From contig CABUUE010000015.1 of assembly GCA_902494685.1 (NCBI GenBank), forward strand, positions 1 through 13,686: DNA of 13,686 nt, given 5' to 3'. The translations under genes and the position numbers were made by a program. Positions within the stretch are counted from its first letter, which is position 1. Each line of letters starts with the position of its first letter. Source of the DNA: an uncultured Collinsella sp. (GTDB lineage: Bacteria > Actinomycetota > Coriobacteriia > Coriobacteriales > Coriobacteriaceae). The notes beneath the pieces are model-generated. The model searched no databases and was not told where the DNA came from. It was given only the letters and a program-made list of their open reading frames with translations. Shown one piece after another: positions 1 to 5,530 of the stretch.

Positions 1-384
1 CCCGGTTTTATGGTCGAGTACTTCATTAAGGACCTGCGCCTGGCGCTCGCTTACGCCGACGATCGCGAGCTCGCGCTGCCCGGTGCCGACGTGGCCTTTA
101 CGCTCTACGATATGCTCGACGCCATCGGTGGTGCCAAGCTGGGCACCCAGGCCATCACGGTACTCTACAAGGAGGAGGCCGACGCCATCGCTGCCGGTCT
201 GGACTGGTCGCAGTATCGTCCCGAAGAGCACGGTGCTCACGAGGACGGCTGCGGTTGCGGCGAGCATGGCGACGACCACGAGTGCGGTTGTGGCCACCAC
301 CATGGCGAGGACCACGAGTGCTGCGGCGGCCACGGTCATGACGACGGCCACGAGTGCTGCTGCGGCCATCATCACGAGGAGTAG
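1..384 (+). CDS. 3-hydroxyisobutyrate dehydrogenase-family NAD(P) oxidoreductase, C-terminal part, with His/Cys-rich tail (5' partial)
   Basis: The reading frame is open from base 1, so the start lies outside the window; 127 residues are visible. The first part (IKDLRLAL, then ELALPGADVAFTLYDML and GGAKLGTQAI) matches the helical C-terminal domain of the beta-hydroxyacid dehydrogenase family (3-hydroxyisobutyrate dehydrogenase, tartronate semialdehyde reductase and relatives). The Rossmann domain and catalytic lysine would be upstream, so the substrate cannot be told. The last 51 residues are not part of that fold. They hold 14 His, 9 Cys and 14 Asp/Glu, including three copies of HEC-x2-GH-x-H at an exact 12-residue period (codons starting at 277, 313 and 349). 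Such tails often bind Ni, Zn or Cu; here that is inference. The next gene starts 5 bases after the stop, so they are probably co-transcribed. Family call fairly sure, substrate unknown. Confidence 0.8.
   Translation, partial: PGFMVEYFIKDLRLALAYADDRELALPGADVAFTLYDMLDAIGGAKLGTQAITVLYKEEADAIAAGLDWSQYRPEEHGAHEDGCGCGEHGDDHECGCGHHHGEDHECCGGHGHDDGHECCCGHHHEE
277..381 (+). repeat. Three 36-bp tandem repeats coding for a His/Cys-rich tail
   Basis: Units begin at 277, 313 and 349 with CACGAGTGC, each coding for HEC followed by two Gly/Cys and GH-x-H. The third unit runs into the stop codon at 382-384. The period is exact and in frame, so copy number could change by 12 residues without breaking the gene. 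Confidence 0.75.
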
Positions 385-389
385 CGCCC

Positions 390-818
390 ATGAGCTGGAC
401 GTTCGTGGTGCTTGCGCTGGTGCTCTTTCTCTTTGCGATCTACATCGGCTTTTTGTGCGGCCAGTGGGCGTGCGAAAAGCGCGTCATCACCAAGCGCGAT
501 TACTGGATCGCCAATTTTGCAGGTGCGGCGGCGGTTGTCCTGCTGACCTGGGTGTTCTCGCTGTTCCCGCTGGTGCAGTTTGCGCCGATCGGCTGGCTCG
601 GCGGATTTATCGCCGGCCTTAAGATGAGCTTTGGCGAGTCCGTCGGTCCGTGGCGCAAGCACGACGAGGTCTTTAACGTCAACAAGGCTCACCGCGCCGC
701 CGCCGACGCGGGCGACGCCGAGGAACGCCGCCGTGCGCGTCACAATGGTGCAGCCGACCGACAGCTCATCTCGGTCACCGATGACAGCAAGGGTGCTGGC
801 AAGCACGCTAAGAAATAG
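390..818 (+). CDS. Small conserved-type membrane protein of unknown function
   Basis: 142 residues. I chose the ATG at 390 because GAGGAG at 376-381 sits 8 bases before it; an in-frame start at 354 would lie inside the upstream gene and has no such site. Residues about 3-22 form a clear membrane segment. A second lies at about 42-60 and a third, weaker and Gly-rich, at about 66-78. A short basic loop (EKRVITKRDYW) separates the first two. The last 60 residues are hydrophilic, rich in Ala, Arg and Lys, and probably cytoplasmic. I recognise no family. It lies between an oxidoreductase and a HEAT-like protein in a tight run of genes, which suggests shared expression but not a job. Confidence 0.75.
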   Translation: MSWTFVVLALVLFLFAIYIGFLCGQWACEKRVITKRDYWIANFAGAAAVVLLTWVFSLFPLVQFAPIGWLGGFIAGLKMSFGESVGPWRKHDEVFNVNKAHRAAADAGDAEERRRARHNGAADRQLISVTDDSKGAGKHAKK

Positions 819-833
819 TAAGAAGAGGTAACT

Positions 834-1532
834 ATGGCAGAAAACAAAGACGAACAGCTTACCGACGAGGAGCTGGCACAGCTTCAGCTGGCAGAGGAGA
901 ACGAGAACGCCGTCGACCGTCTGGTCAAGGAGCTCGGCTGCCCCACGCGCCGCATCCGCCAGTTTGCCGCCCGCGTGCTGCACCTGCTTGCCGAGCGCGA
1001 TCCGCAGCGCGTCGTTCCCTGCGTGCCCGCGCTGATCGAGGCGCTCGATCGCCCCGAGGCTCAGACCCGTTGGGAGGCTCTCGATGCCCTGACGGCGCTC
1101 GCCACCACCTGCCCCGAGCAGCTGGGCGATGCCTTTGAGGGCGCCGAGACCGCGCTGTTCGACGAGATTTCGTCCACGCTGCGCTACTCCGCCTTCCGTC
1201 TGCTGTGCGTGTGGGGTGCCACGAGCGTCGAGCGTTCGCGAGAGGCTTGGCCCATTCTGGACGAGGCCATCCAGTGCTACCACGGCGACCTCGAGTATCG
1301 CGACATGCTCGGTTGCCTGTACGAGTTTGGCCAGGGCGAGATTGACGCCGAGGTCGCCGAGAAGCTTGCGCTGCGCCTTAAGTTCGATGCCGAGAACGGC
1401 AAGGGCAGCTATCTCAAGGCCCGTTCGAGCGAGATTTGCGAAATGCTTGTTAAACGTTTTGGCCTGGATCTCTCCAAAAAGAAGAAGCGTGCTAGCGTTA
1501 AAAAATCTGACGACGCCGAAGACGAGGAGTAA
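834..1532 (+). CDS. HEAT-repeat-like helical protein
   Basis: 232 residues, with ribosome site AGAGG at 824-828, 5 bases before the ATG. After an acidic N-terminus (residues 1-25) the protein is made of paired amphipathic helices typical of HEAT-like solenoids. Examples are residues 36-54 (PTRRIRQFAARVLHLLAER), 60-91 (VVPCVPALIEALDRPE then RWEALDALTALA) and 106-127 (ALFDEISSTLRYSAFRLLCVWG). The end is Lys-rich, then acidic (KKKKRASVKKSDDAEDEE), and is probably disordered. There is no signal peptide or membrane segment, so it is expected in the cytoplasm. HEAT-like proteins usually act as binding scaffolds; the partner is unknown. The gene begins 15 bases after the membrane protein and ends 6 bases before isocitrate dehydrogenase. 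Fold call likely, function unknown. Confidence 0.75.
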   Translation: MAENKDEQLTDEELAQLQLAEENENAVDRLVKELGCPTRRIRQFAARVLHLLAERDPQRVVPCVPALIEALDRPEAQTRWEALDALTALATTCPEQLGDAFEGAETALFDEISSTLRYSAFRLLCVWGATSVERSREAWPILDEAIQCYHGDLEYRDMLGCLYEFGQGEIDAEVAEKLALRLKFDAENGKGSYLKARSSEICEMLVKRFGLDLSKKKKRASVKKSDDAEDEE

Positions 1533-1538
1533 CAGATT

Positions 1539-2624
1539 ATGGCGCACGATGTAGTCCTGATTCCCGGTGACGGTATCGGTCCCGAGATTACGCAGGCCAT
1601 GCGCCGCGTGGTCGAGGCCACCGGTGTCCAGATCAACTGGAACGTCCAGGAGGCCGGCGCCGGCGTCATGGACGAGTTTGGCACGCCGCTGCCCCAACAT
1701 GTGCTCGACGCGGTCGCCGAGACCAAGGTTGCCATCAAGGGCCCCATCACCACGCCGGTCGGCACGGGTTTCCGCAGCGTTAACGTGGCCCTGCGCAAGC
1801 ACTTCGACCTGTACGCCTGCGTTCGCCCCTGCCTGTCGCAGCCGGGCGACGGCTCGCGCTTCCGCGACATCGACCTGGTCATCGTGCGCGAGAACACCGA
1901 GGACCTCTACGCCGGCATCGAGTTCGATGAGGGCGCTGCCGAGGTCGAGGAGCTCTCGCAGCTCGTCGAGCGCTCGGGCCAGAAGACCTTCGCTGCGGAT
2001 TCCGCCATCTCAATTAAGCCGATTTCCATCGCCAAGAGCCGCCGCATTGTGGAGTACGCCTTTGAGTACGCCCGCCGCTGCGGCCGCAAAAAGGTGACGG
2101 CCGTACACAAGGCAAACATCATGAAAGCGACTGACGGCCTGTTCCTGCGCGTTGCGCGCGAGGTGGCCGCCAACTATCCCGATATCGAGTTCAACGACAA
2201 GATCGTCGACGCCACCTGCATGGGCCTGGTCCAGAACCCCAACGACTTCGATGTCCTGGTGCTGCCCAACCTGTACGGCGACATCGTGAGCGACCTGTGC
2301 GCTGGCCTGGTGGGTGGCCTAGGGATGGCCCCCGGTTCCAACATCGGTGCCGACTGCGCCATCTTCGAGGCGACGCACGGCTCCGCGCCCGATATCGCTG
2401 GCCAGGATATCGCCAACCCCACGGCCGAGATCCTTTCTGCTGCGATGATGCTCGATCACCTGGGCGAGAACGACGCGGCCAATCGCATTCGCGCCGCCGT
2501 TTCTGCCACGCTCGACGAGGGTGAGCAGGTTACCGGCGACGTTCGTCGTGCCCAGACCGGCTCCGTTGAGGGCGCTGTGGGCACGCAGGCCTTTGCCGAT
2601 GCCGTTATCGCGCACCTGGCCTAA
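1539..2624 (+). CDS. icd: Isocitrate dehydrogenase, NAD-type (isocitrate/isopropylmalate dehydrogenase family)
   Basis: 361 residues, full length for the short NAD-type enzymes. The family begins with IPGDGIGPEI (8-17), present here. Substrate residues are visible: S80 and N82 with R86 in FRSVNVALRK, R96, R117 in VRENTEDLYAG (116-126), Y124, K191 in VHKANI, and the metal aspartates D248 and D252 in NLYGDIVSDLCAGLVGG (244-260). The cofactor loop reads ATHGSAPDIAG (278-288). The Asp-Ile pair here, instead of Lys-Tyr as in E. coli NADP enzyme, indicates NAD. The FRSVNVALRK and ENTEDLYAG forms favour isocitrate over 3-isopropylmalate or tartrate. It would oxidise isocitrate to 2-oxoglutarate and CO2, in this kind of fermenter mainly for glutamate synthesis. 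It is the last gene of its run; GAGGAG at 1524-1529 lies inside the end of the previous gene. Confidence 0.9.
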   Translation: MAHDVVLIPGDGIGPEITQAMRRVVEATGVQINWNVQEAGAGVMDEFGTPLPQHVLDAVAETKVAIKGPITTPVGTGFRSVNVALRKHFDLYACVRPCLSQPGDGSRFRDIDLVIVRENTEDLYAGIEFDEGAAEVEELSQLVERSGQKTFAADSAISIKPISIAKSRRIVEYAFEYARRCGRKKVTAVHKANIMKATDGLFLRVAREVAANYPDIEFNDKIVDATCMGLVQNPNDFDVLVLPNLYGDIVSDLCAGLVGGLGMAPGSNIGADCAIFEATHGSAPDIAGQDIANPTAEILSAAMMLDHLGENDAANRIRAAVSATLDEGEQVTGDVRRAQTGSVEGAVGTQAFADAVIAHLA

Positions 2625-2636
2625 GGCATGCAGACT

Positions 2637-2667
2637 GCAAACGCCTAAATAGTACTTAAGTGTTTGC
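2637..2667 (+). other. Hairpin just after icd
   Basis: GCAAACGC at 2637-2644 can pair with GTGTTTGC at 2660-2667 (8 pairs, one G-U) around a 15-base loop. No T-run follows, so it is more likely an mRNA 3'-end structure than a full terminator. Only the pairing is seen; the role is inferred. Confidence 0.35.
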
Positions 2668-2683
2668 GTATAACCTGAGAATC

Positions 2684-2716
2684 AATACGCCTGGCGCTCT
2701 GTCGGGCGTATTCTAT
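2684..2716 (+). terminator. Possible weak terminator of the icd gene run
   Basis: AATACGCC at 2684-2691 pairs with GGCGTATT at 2705-2712 around a 13-base loop. The bases after it (CTATT) are only partly T, so termination may be leaky. It sits 60 bases after the icd stop, before the next gene. Confidence 0.4.
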
Positions 2717-2750
2717 TGCGGACTATGTTTCCTAACAAGGAGTAACTGAT

Positions 2751-3833
2751 ATGGGTCTGATTCAAAAGAAGGACGAGAAGGACGAGATCGACGGCATCCA
2801 GATCATCGAGCGCGGCGAAGGCCCCGACGGTGACGAGGGCGAGAAGATCGATCTGGTCGCCGGTACGTCTGCCGAGCACATTGCCGCCGGCACGACGGCC
2901 GAGGAGGAGGACGCCCGTCTGGAGGCTCAGATTGCCGCGGACGCCGCTGACGAGAATCTGATGCCCGAGGCCCAGGATGAGGACGACTCCGATGAAGACG
3001 ACCATGCATCCAAGCACAAGAAGACGATGATTGCCGCCTTTGTGGTCGCCATCGTAATCGCTGCCGTGGTCGGCTTCTTTATTGGCAATGGCGGCTTTGG
3101 CGGTAAGGGTGTCGGCTCGTCGACCCTGACCGAGGACCAGCTCGATTCGACCGTGGCAAGCTATAGCTACAACGGCAAGAAGAGCGATATCACCGCGCGC
3201 GAGGCCATCGAGAGCCAGTACAGCCTCGATACCGTCAAGGATAGCGATGGCAACTACACCGCTCCCTCTGCCGACGTCATCCTGTCCTACGTACGCAACA
3301 AGATTCTGCTCGATGCTGCCGAGGACGAGGGCATTACCGTCTCCTCTAAGGAGATGAAGAAGTACGCCGAGGATTCTATCGGCACTTCGGACTACGACAC
3401 CATGGCCACGCAGTATGGCGTGTCCAAGGACCAGGCCAAGCAGATCGTCCGCCAGTCCGCGACGCTGCAGAAGCTCTACAAGAAGAAGGTGGGCGATAGC
3501 TCCGCAAGCATGCCGACCGCTCCGACCGAGCCTTCTGACGGCAATGAGGACACCGCGAGCAAGGATTACGCCGACTACATCATCAACCTTGCCGGCGACG
3601 AGTGGGATAGCTCGAAGGGTACCTGGAAGGACGAGAACGGCACCTACGCTAAGGCCTTTGCCGACGATGCCTTTACGGCCGATAGCGCCACCTATAAGCA
3701 GGCCATGACCGCCTACTACACTGCTTACCAGCAGTACTCTTCGCAGGCTTCGAGCGCCAGCTCCAAGTGGACCGAGTATGCTAACGGCCTCTACGCCAAG
3801 GCCAACATCAGCATCTACGGCCTGTTTGCGTAA
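2751..3833 (+). CDS. Single-pass membrane protein with acidic cytoplasmic segment and SurA-like extracytoplasmic region
   Basis: 360 residues; AAGGAG at 2737-2742 lies 8 bases before the ATG. Residues 1-89 are very acidic and probably cytoplasmic. KHKK (88-91) precedes one membrane helix at about 93-112, which gives an N-in, C-out topology. Outside, residues 125-245 are helical: YNGKKSDITAREAIES, then VILSYVRNKILLDAAEDEGITVSSKEMKKYAED, then QYGVSKDQAKQIVRQSATLQKLYKKKV. This resembles the N-terminal chaperone domain of SurA/PrsA and the C-terminal domain of trigger factor. No parvulin isomerase domain follows. Residues 250-270 are a Ser/Pro/Thr linker, and the rest is Tyr/Ser/Ala-rich. A role in folding exported proteins is possible but unproven. 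It stands alone, with a hairpin before it and a strong terminator after it. Confidence 0.7.
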   Translation: MGLIQKKDEKDEIDGIQIIERGEGPDGDEGEKIDLVAGTSAEHIAAGTTAEEEDARLEAQIAADAADENLMPEAQDEDDSDEDDHASKHKKTMIAAFVVAIVIAAVVGFFIGNGGFGGKGVGSSTLTEDQLDSTVASYSYNGKKSDITAREAIESQYSLDTVKDSDGNYTAPSADVILSYVRNKILLDAAEDEGITVSSKEMKKYAEDSIGTSDYDTMATQYGVSKDQAKQIVRQSATLQKLYKKKVGDSSASMPTAPTEPSDGNEDTASKDYADYIINLAGDEWDSSKGTWKDENGTYAKAFADDAFTADSATYKQAMTAYYTAYQQYSSQASSASSKWTEYANGLYAKANISIYGLFA

Positions 3834-3875
3834 AGAGTCGCACGGCTCATCGAGCATCTAGCCGATAGACAGCAG

Positions 3876-3914
3876 AAAGTCCGCCAGTACGGAAGTCGTT
3901 CTGGCGGACTTTTT
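3876..3914 (+). terminator. Strong intrinsic terminator after the SurA-like gene
   Basis: AAAGTCCGCCAG (3876-3887) pairs perfectly with CTGGCGGACTTT (3901-3912) and continues into a run of five T (3910-3914). On the minus strand the same stem ends in only three T, so it may weakly serve the converging minus-strand genes too. Confidence 0.9.
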
Positions 3915-3947
3915 GCGTTGAGGGCGTGATTGGCGGCTTAATTATGG

Positions 3948-4187
3948 CTATTCATCTTTAAGTCCAAAAAGGCTATCGGCTTCATCGTCGGATATATATT
4001 CCAGTACATCGCCCGGTTGGCAGTCGAGTGCCCGACATATCGCGTCAAGAGTTGAAAAACGTATGGCAGAAACCTTGCCCGTCTTAATGCGTGACATATT
4101 GACCTGGGAGATGCCCACGCGTTCCGCAAGCTCTTTGGATGAGATCTTGCGTTCGGCGAGCATGCGGTCAAGCCGCAGAATAATCAT
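3948..4187 (-). CDS. Small XRE-family (Cro/CI-type) transcriptional regulator
   Basis: 79 residues, almost only a DNA-binding domain. It reads LDRMLAERKISSKELAERVG then ISQVNMSRIKTGK, a classic helix-turn-helix of the lambda-repressor fold (about residues 5-60), followed by FSTLDAICRALDCQPGDVLEY, the usual closing helices. This is the YozG-like short form that lacks a sensor domain. On the minus strand AGGGGG stands 5-6 bases before the ATG and overlaps the stop region of the upstream DUF2975 gene (9 bases apart), so the two are surely one transcript. Short XRE proteins paired with DUF2975 membrane proteins are a common arrangement, and the membrane partner is thought to modulate the regulator. 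Its likely target is its own promoter near 4860-4905. Confidence 0.9.
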   Translation of the reverse strand: MIILRLDRMLAERKISSKELAERVGISQVNMSRIKTGKVSAIRFSTLDAICRALDCQPGDVLEYISDDEADSLFGLKDE

Positions 4188-4196
4188 GGATTCCCC

Positions 4197-4835
4197 CTAG
4201 AGCAACTCGTCATCTTGTTTTTGCAGGATATACCCGTAGCGGAAGATACTGGCAATCAGGCAAATAATCAGGCCTGCAAAGAGCATGGAGGGCTCGAATA
4301 ACTGGCCGACGAACGCATCCGTAAAGCTGCCGCCAAATCCTGAGAGTATTATTCCCGTGATTACGGCACCAAGAAGCCTCACGGCAACGCCGCCGATAAG
4401 GAATAAATGTCCTACTCGACGAAGTGTGTGGTTACATTCAAGGTCAAAGGGCCTGCCTTCCTTTTCAATGTTGAAGAAAAGCCTGCGCACGCTTAGCGCG
4501 ATGGTAAGCGCGAGGCATGTCATCAAGAGGCTCCCTATGGCAGTGTGACCATCGTGTGCGACGAGCATAAGTGGGGTCTGCGCATCGGTACCGACGATAG
4601 CCAGGCACGGCCCTTCGCCGCCTTGAAGTTCTACGGATTGGAGACACGACCCTTGGGAGAGGCTAGGCAATACGAGTAGAAGGTCAATCGCAATGACTGC
4701 GAGAAGTCCCAGAGCGAGCGCCACGGTGGTGCAGATTGTGGCCCATTTGCAGATGCGAGTGAGCTTCCTCAGATCGGCTATTGCCTGTTCACGGTCGATG
4801 GCTTCATTCGATTTGGATACGTTCCAGCGGATCAT
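4197..4835 (-). CDS. DUF2975-family membrane protein
   Basis: 212 residues from the ATG at 4835. An in-frame TTG at 4850 is possible, but GGAGGAG (4838-4844) stands just before the ATG, so the ATG is preferred. Four membrane segments are visible at about 33-57, 99-118, 142-166 and 185-204. Between the second and third comes the cytoplasmic loop RRLFFNIEKEGRPF with LRRVGH. The end reads IASIFRYGYILQKQDDELL. The loop and the tail (IFR-x-G-x2-LQ-x3-D) are hallmarks of DUF2975. Function is unknown for the family. The next gene downstream is a small XRE regulator, the usual partner, so a membrane-linked control pair is likely. A loop outside the membrane (about 58-98) contains two Cys (C64, C77) that could form a disulfide. 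Confidence 0.85.
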   Translation of the reverse strand: MIRWNVSKSNEAIDREQAIADLRKLTRICKWATICTTVALALGLLAVIAIDLLLVLPSLSQGSCLQSVELQGGEGPCLAIVGTDAQTPLMLVAHDGHTAIGSLLMTCLALTIALSVRRLFFNIEKEGRPFDLECNHTLRRVGHLFLIGGVAVRLLGAVITGIILSGFGGSFTDAFVGQLFEPSMLFAGLIICLIASIFRYGYILQKQDDELL

Positions 4836-4876
4836 AGCTCCTCCAACCAATGTCTTGGATGATACTTGTATCTTAT

Positions 4877-4904
4877 ATCATATTTAATGATAAACGATAA
4901 ACAA
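4877..4904 (-). promoter_or_regulatory. Probable promoter of the DUF2975-XRE operon, with overlapping inverted repeats
   Basis: Read on the minus strand, TTGTTT (4899-4904) and TATGAT (4877-4882) lie 16 bases apart, upstream of the ATG at 4835. ATCAT-ATTTA-ATGAT (4877-4891) covers the -10 box, and GATAC-TT-GTATC (4861-4872) lies at about the start site. Either inverted repeat could be the operator for the XRE protein. The -35 match is weak. Confidence 0.4.
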
Positions 4905-5064
4905 TTACAGATTAGAGTAAGTAATGTTTGTGAGACGAATAGCGAGAGCTATGGCTCATTTTGGGTGTCGGAGTTTGGCGCGCGGGGGATGAGGACAAAT
5001 GTCAAAACTTTCCGTGATCGCACAAGTGCTTCATCGGGTTCCCCGATTCATATGGGAAAACAAC

Positions 5065-5078
5065 TGCAAACGATTGCA
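5065..5078. promoter_or_regulatory. LacI/CcpA-like (cre-like) site
   Basis: TGCAAACGATTGCA has perfect five-base arms (TGCAA/TTGCA) around ACGA, with the central CG usual for LacI-family operators. It matches the Gram-positive cre consensus TGWAANCGNTNWCA at all but two places. It lies about 310 bases upstream of the probable PTS promoter, so direct catabolite control from here is uncertain. Confidence 0.35.
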
Positions 5079-5082
5079 AGTA

Positions 5083-5116
5083 ACCGGTGAGCGGTCGAAA
5101 ACTACCGTTCACCGAT
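5083..5116. promoter_or_regulatory. First pair of ACCGGTGAACGGT-type operator motifs (inverted)
   Basis: Copy A, ACCGGTGAGCGGT, is at 5083-5095. Copy B, ATCGGTGAACGGT, is read on the minus strand from 5116 to 5104. Their centres are 21 bases apart, two helix turns. Together they also form an 11-base-pair inverted repeat (5085-5095 with 5104-5114, one G-U pair). Confidence 0.5.
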
Positions 5117-5124
5117 AATCTCAA

Positions 5125-5141
5125 AACTGGTTCTAACTGGT
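5125..5141 (+). repeat. AACTGGT direct repeat, 10-base period
   Basis: AACTGGT occurs at 5125-5131 and again at 5135-5141, one helix turn apart. The same heptamer begins the operator-like sequence upstream of agaS (9699-9705), so these may be half-sites for the GntR regulator. Confidence 0.4.
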
Positions 5142-5213
5142 ATTAAGTCAAAAAGACCAATTCACACATCTTCACAATGACCTGCAATTTTTCTTCACGC
5201 TATTTTTAGCCGC

Positions 5214-5251
5214 CCTGCGTTGTTTAGACGCAGGAAAAGATCCGATCTTTT
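5214..5251. other. Hairpin plus adjoining palindrome in the control region
   Basis: CCTGCGT (5214-5220) pairs with ACGCAGG (5228-5234) around a 7-base loop. Directly next is AAAAGATC-C-GATCTTTT (5235-5251), a perfect 17-base palindrome. On the plus strand the second unit ends in four T, so the two could close a short transcript that begins further upstream. No gene explains them. Confidence 0.45.
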
Positions 5252-5264
5252 GCCAAAGCATTTC

Positions 5265-5275
5265 GAAACGGTTTC
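5265..5275. promoter_or_regulatory. LacI-family-like palindrome
   Basis: GAAACGGTTTC is a perfect palindrome of five-base arms about one central base, flanked by TTTC and AAAA. This shape is common for LacI-family operators. No LacI-family gene is in the window, so the binding protein is unknown. Confidence 0.35.
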
Positions 5276-5300
5276 AAAACCGCAGGTAGAAGTGTTAACG

Positions 5301-5335
5301 ACCGGTAAACGGTCGATTTATCACCGTGAACGGTG
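5301..5335. promoter_or_regulatory. Second pair of ACCGGTGAACGGT-type operator motifs
   Basis: Copy C, ACCGGTAAACGGTCGA (5301-5316), matches copy A at 14 of 16 bases. Copy D shares GTGAACGGT and also forms a perfect 14-base palindrome, CACCGT-GA-ACGGTG (5322-5335). The C and D centres are about 21 bases apart, as in the first pair, and C lies 218 bases after A. The pair ends about 48 bases before the extended -10 box, a fitting place for an activator. Confidence 0.5.
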
Positions 5336-5382
5336 CAAAAACGTTTTACCGTATGAATCAACGAAAGCGACCTCTTCTGGGG

Positions 5383-5391
5383 TGATATAGT
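5383..5391 (+). promoter_or_regulatory. Probable extended -10 promoter of the PTS operon
   Basis: TGATATAGT has the TGn extension and a -10 hexamer (TATAGT) that differs from consensus at one base. No good -35 box is found 16-18 bases upstream, which suits an extended -10 or activator-dependent promoter. Transcription would start near 5398, giving a leader of about 140 bases. Confidence 0.5.
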
Positions 5392-5408
5392 GACAACAAC
5401 ACGTCACG

Positions 5409-5421
5409 TGGTTACTACCAG
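5409..5421. promoter_or_regulatory. NagR/DasR-type GntR operator in the PTS leader
   Basis: TGGTTACTACCAG contains TGGT-TACT-ACCA, the TGGT-N4-ACCA layout of NagR/DasR sites. The same 13 bases occur at 9702-9714 upstream of agaS. Here the site begins about 11 bases after the predicted transcription start, where a bound repressor would block RNA polymerase. A further ACCAGT/ACTGGT pair (5417-5422, 5432-5437) extends the symmetry. Confidence 0.6.
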
Positions 5422-5484
5422 TTTAGAAACCACTGGTCTTTAAAGAACGCTTTCCAAGAAGCTTTAAGGGCGAGCGCCCGCTGG

Positions 5485-5530
5485 CTTCCGAAAATCATCG
5501 GACTCAGATTGTACACACCTTCGGAAGGGA
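5485..5530 (+). promoter_or_regulatory. Leader helix that could hide the EIIA ribosome binding site
   Basis: CTTCCGA (5485-5491) can pair with TCGGAAG (5521-5527), which overlaps the ribosome site GGAAGGGA (5523-5530) of the first PTS gene. A short rival stem, TCCG (5487-5490) with CGGA (5499-5502), would free it. Only the pairing is seen; regulation is inferred. Confidence 0.3.

Noticed and set aside
277..381. Tandem repeat as a mobile element or intergenic satellite
   Set aside because: The 36-base units stay in frame and lie wholly inside the coding sequence, so they are protein repeats.
372..1802. Long open frame on the minus strand (476 codons) opposite three genes
   Set aside because: It runs antisense to well-supported genes with ribosome sites; long antisense frames are expected in GC-rich codon-biased DNA. 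The protein has no recognisable domain.
2682..3857. Minus-strand open frame of 391 codons opposite the SurA-like gene
   Set aside because: Antisense shadow: Val/Leu/Gly-rich, no ribosome site, and the plus-strand frame has clear domain structure and a terminator.
4866..5090. Short plus-strand open frame (74 codons) in the control region
   Set aside because: TTG start, no ribosome site, no recognisable protein, and it runs into the repeated operator motif.
5083..5336. CRISPR-like repeat array
   Set aside because: Only four short imperfect copies in mixed orientation with unequal spacing; no cas genes.
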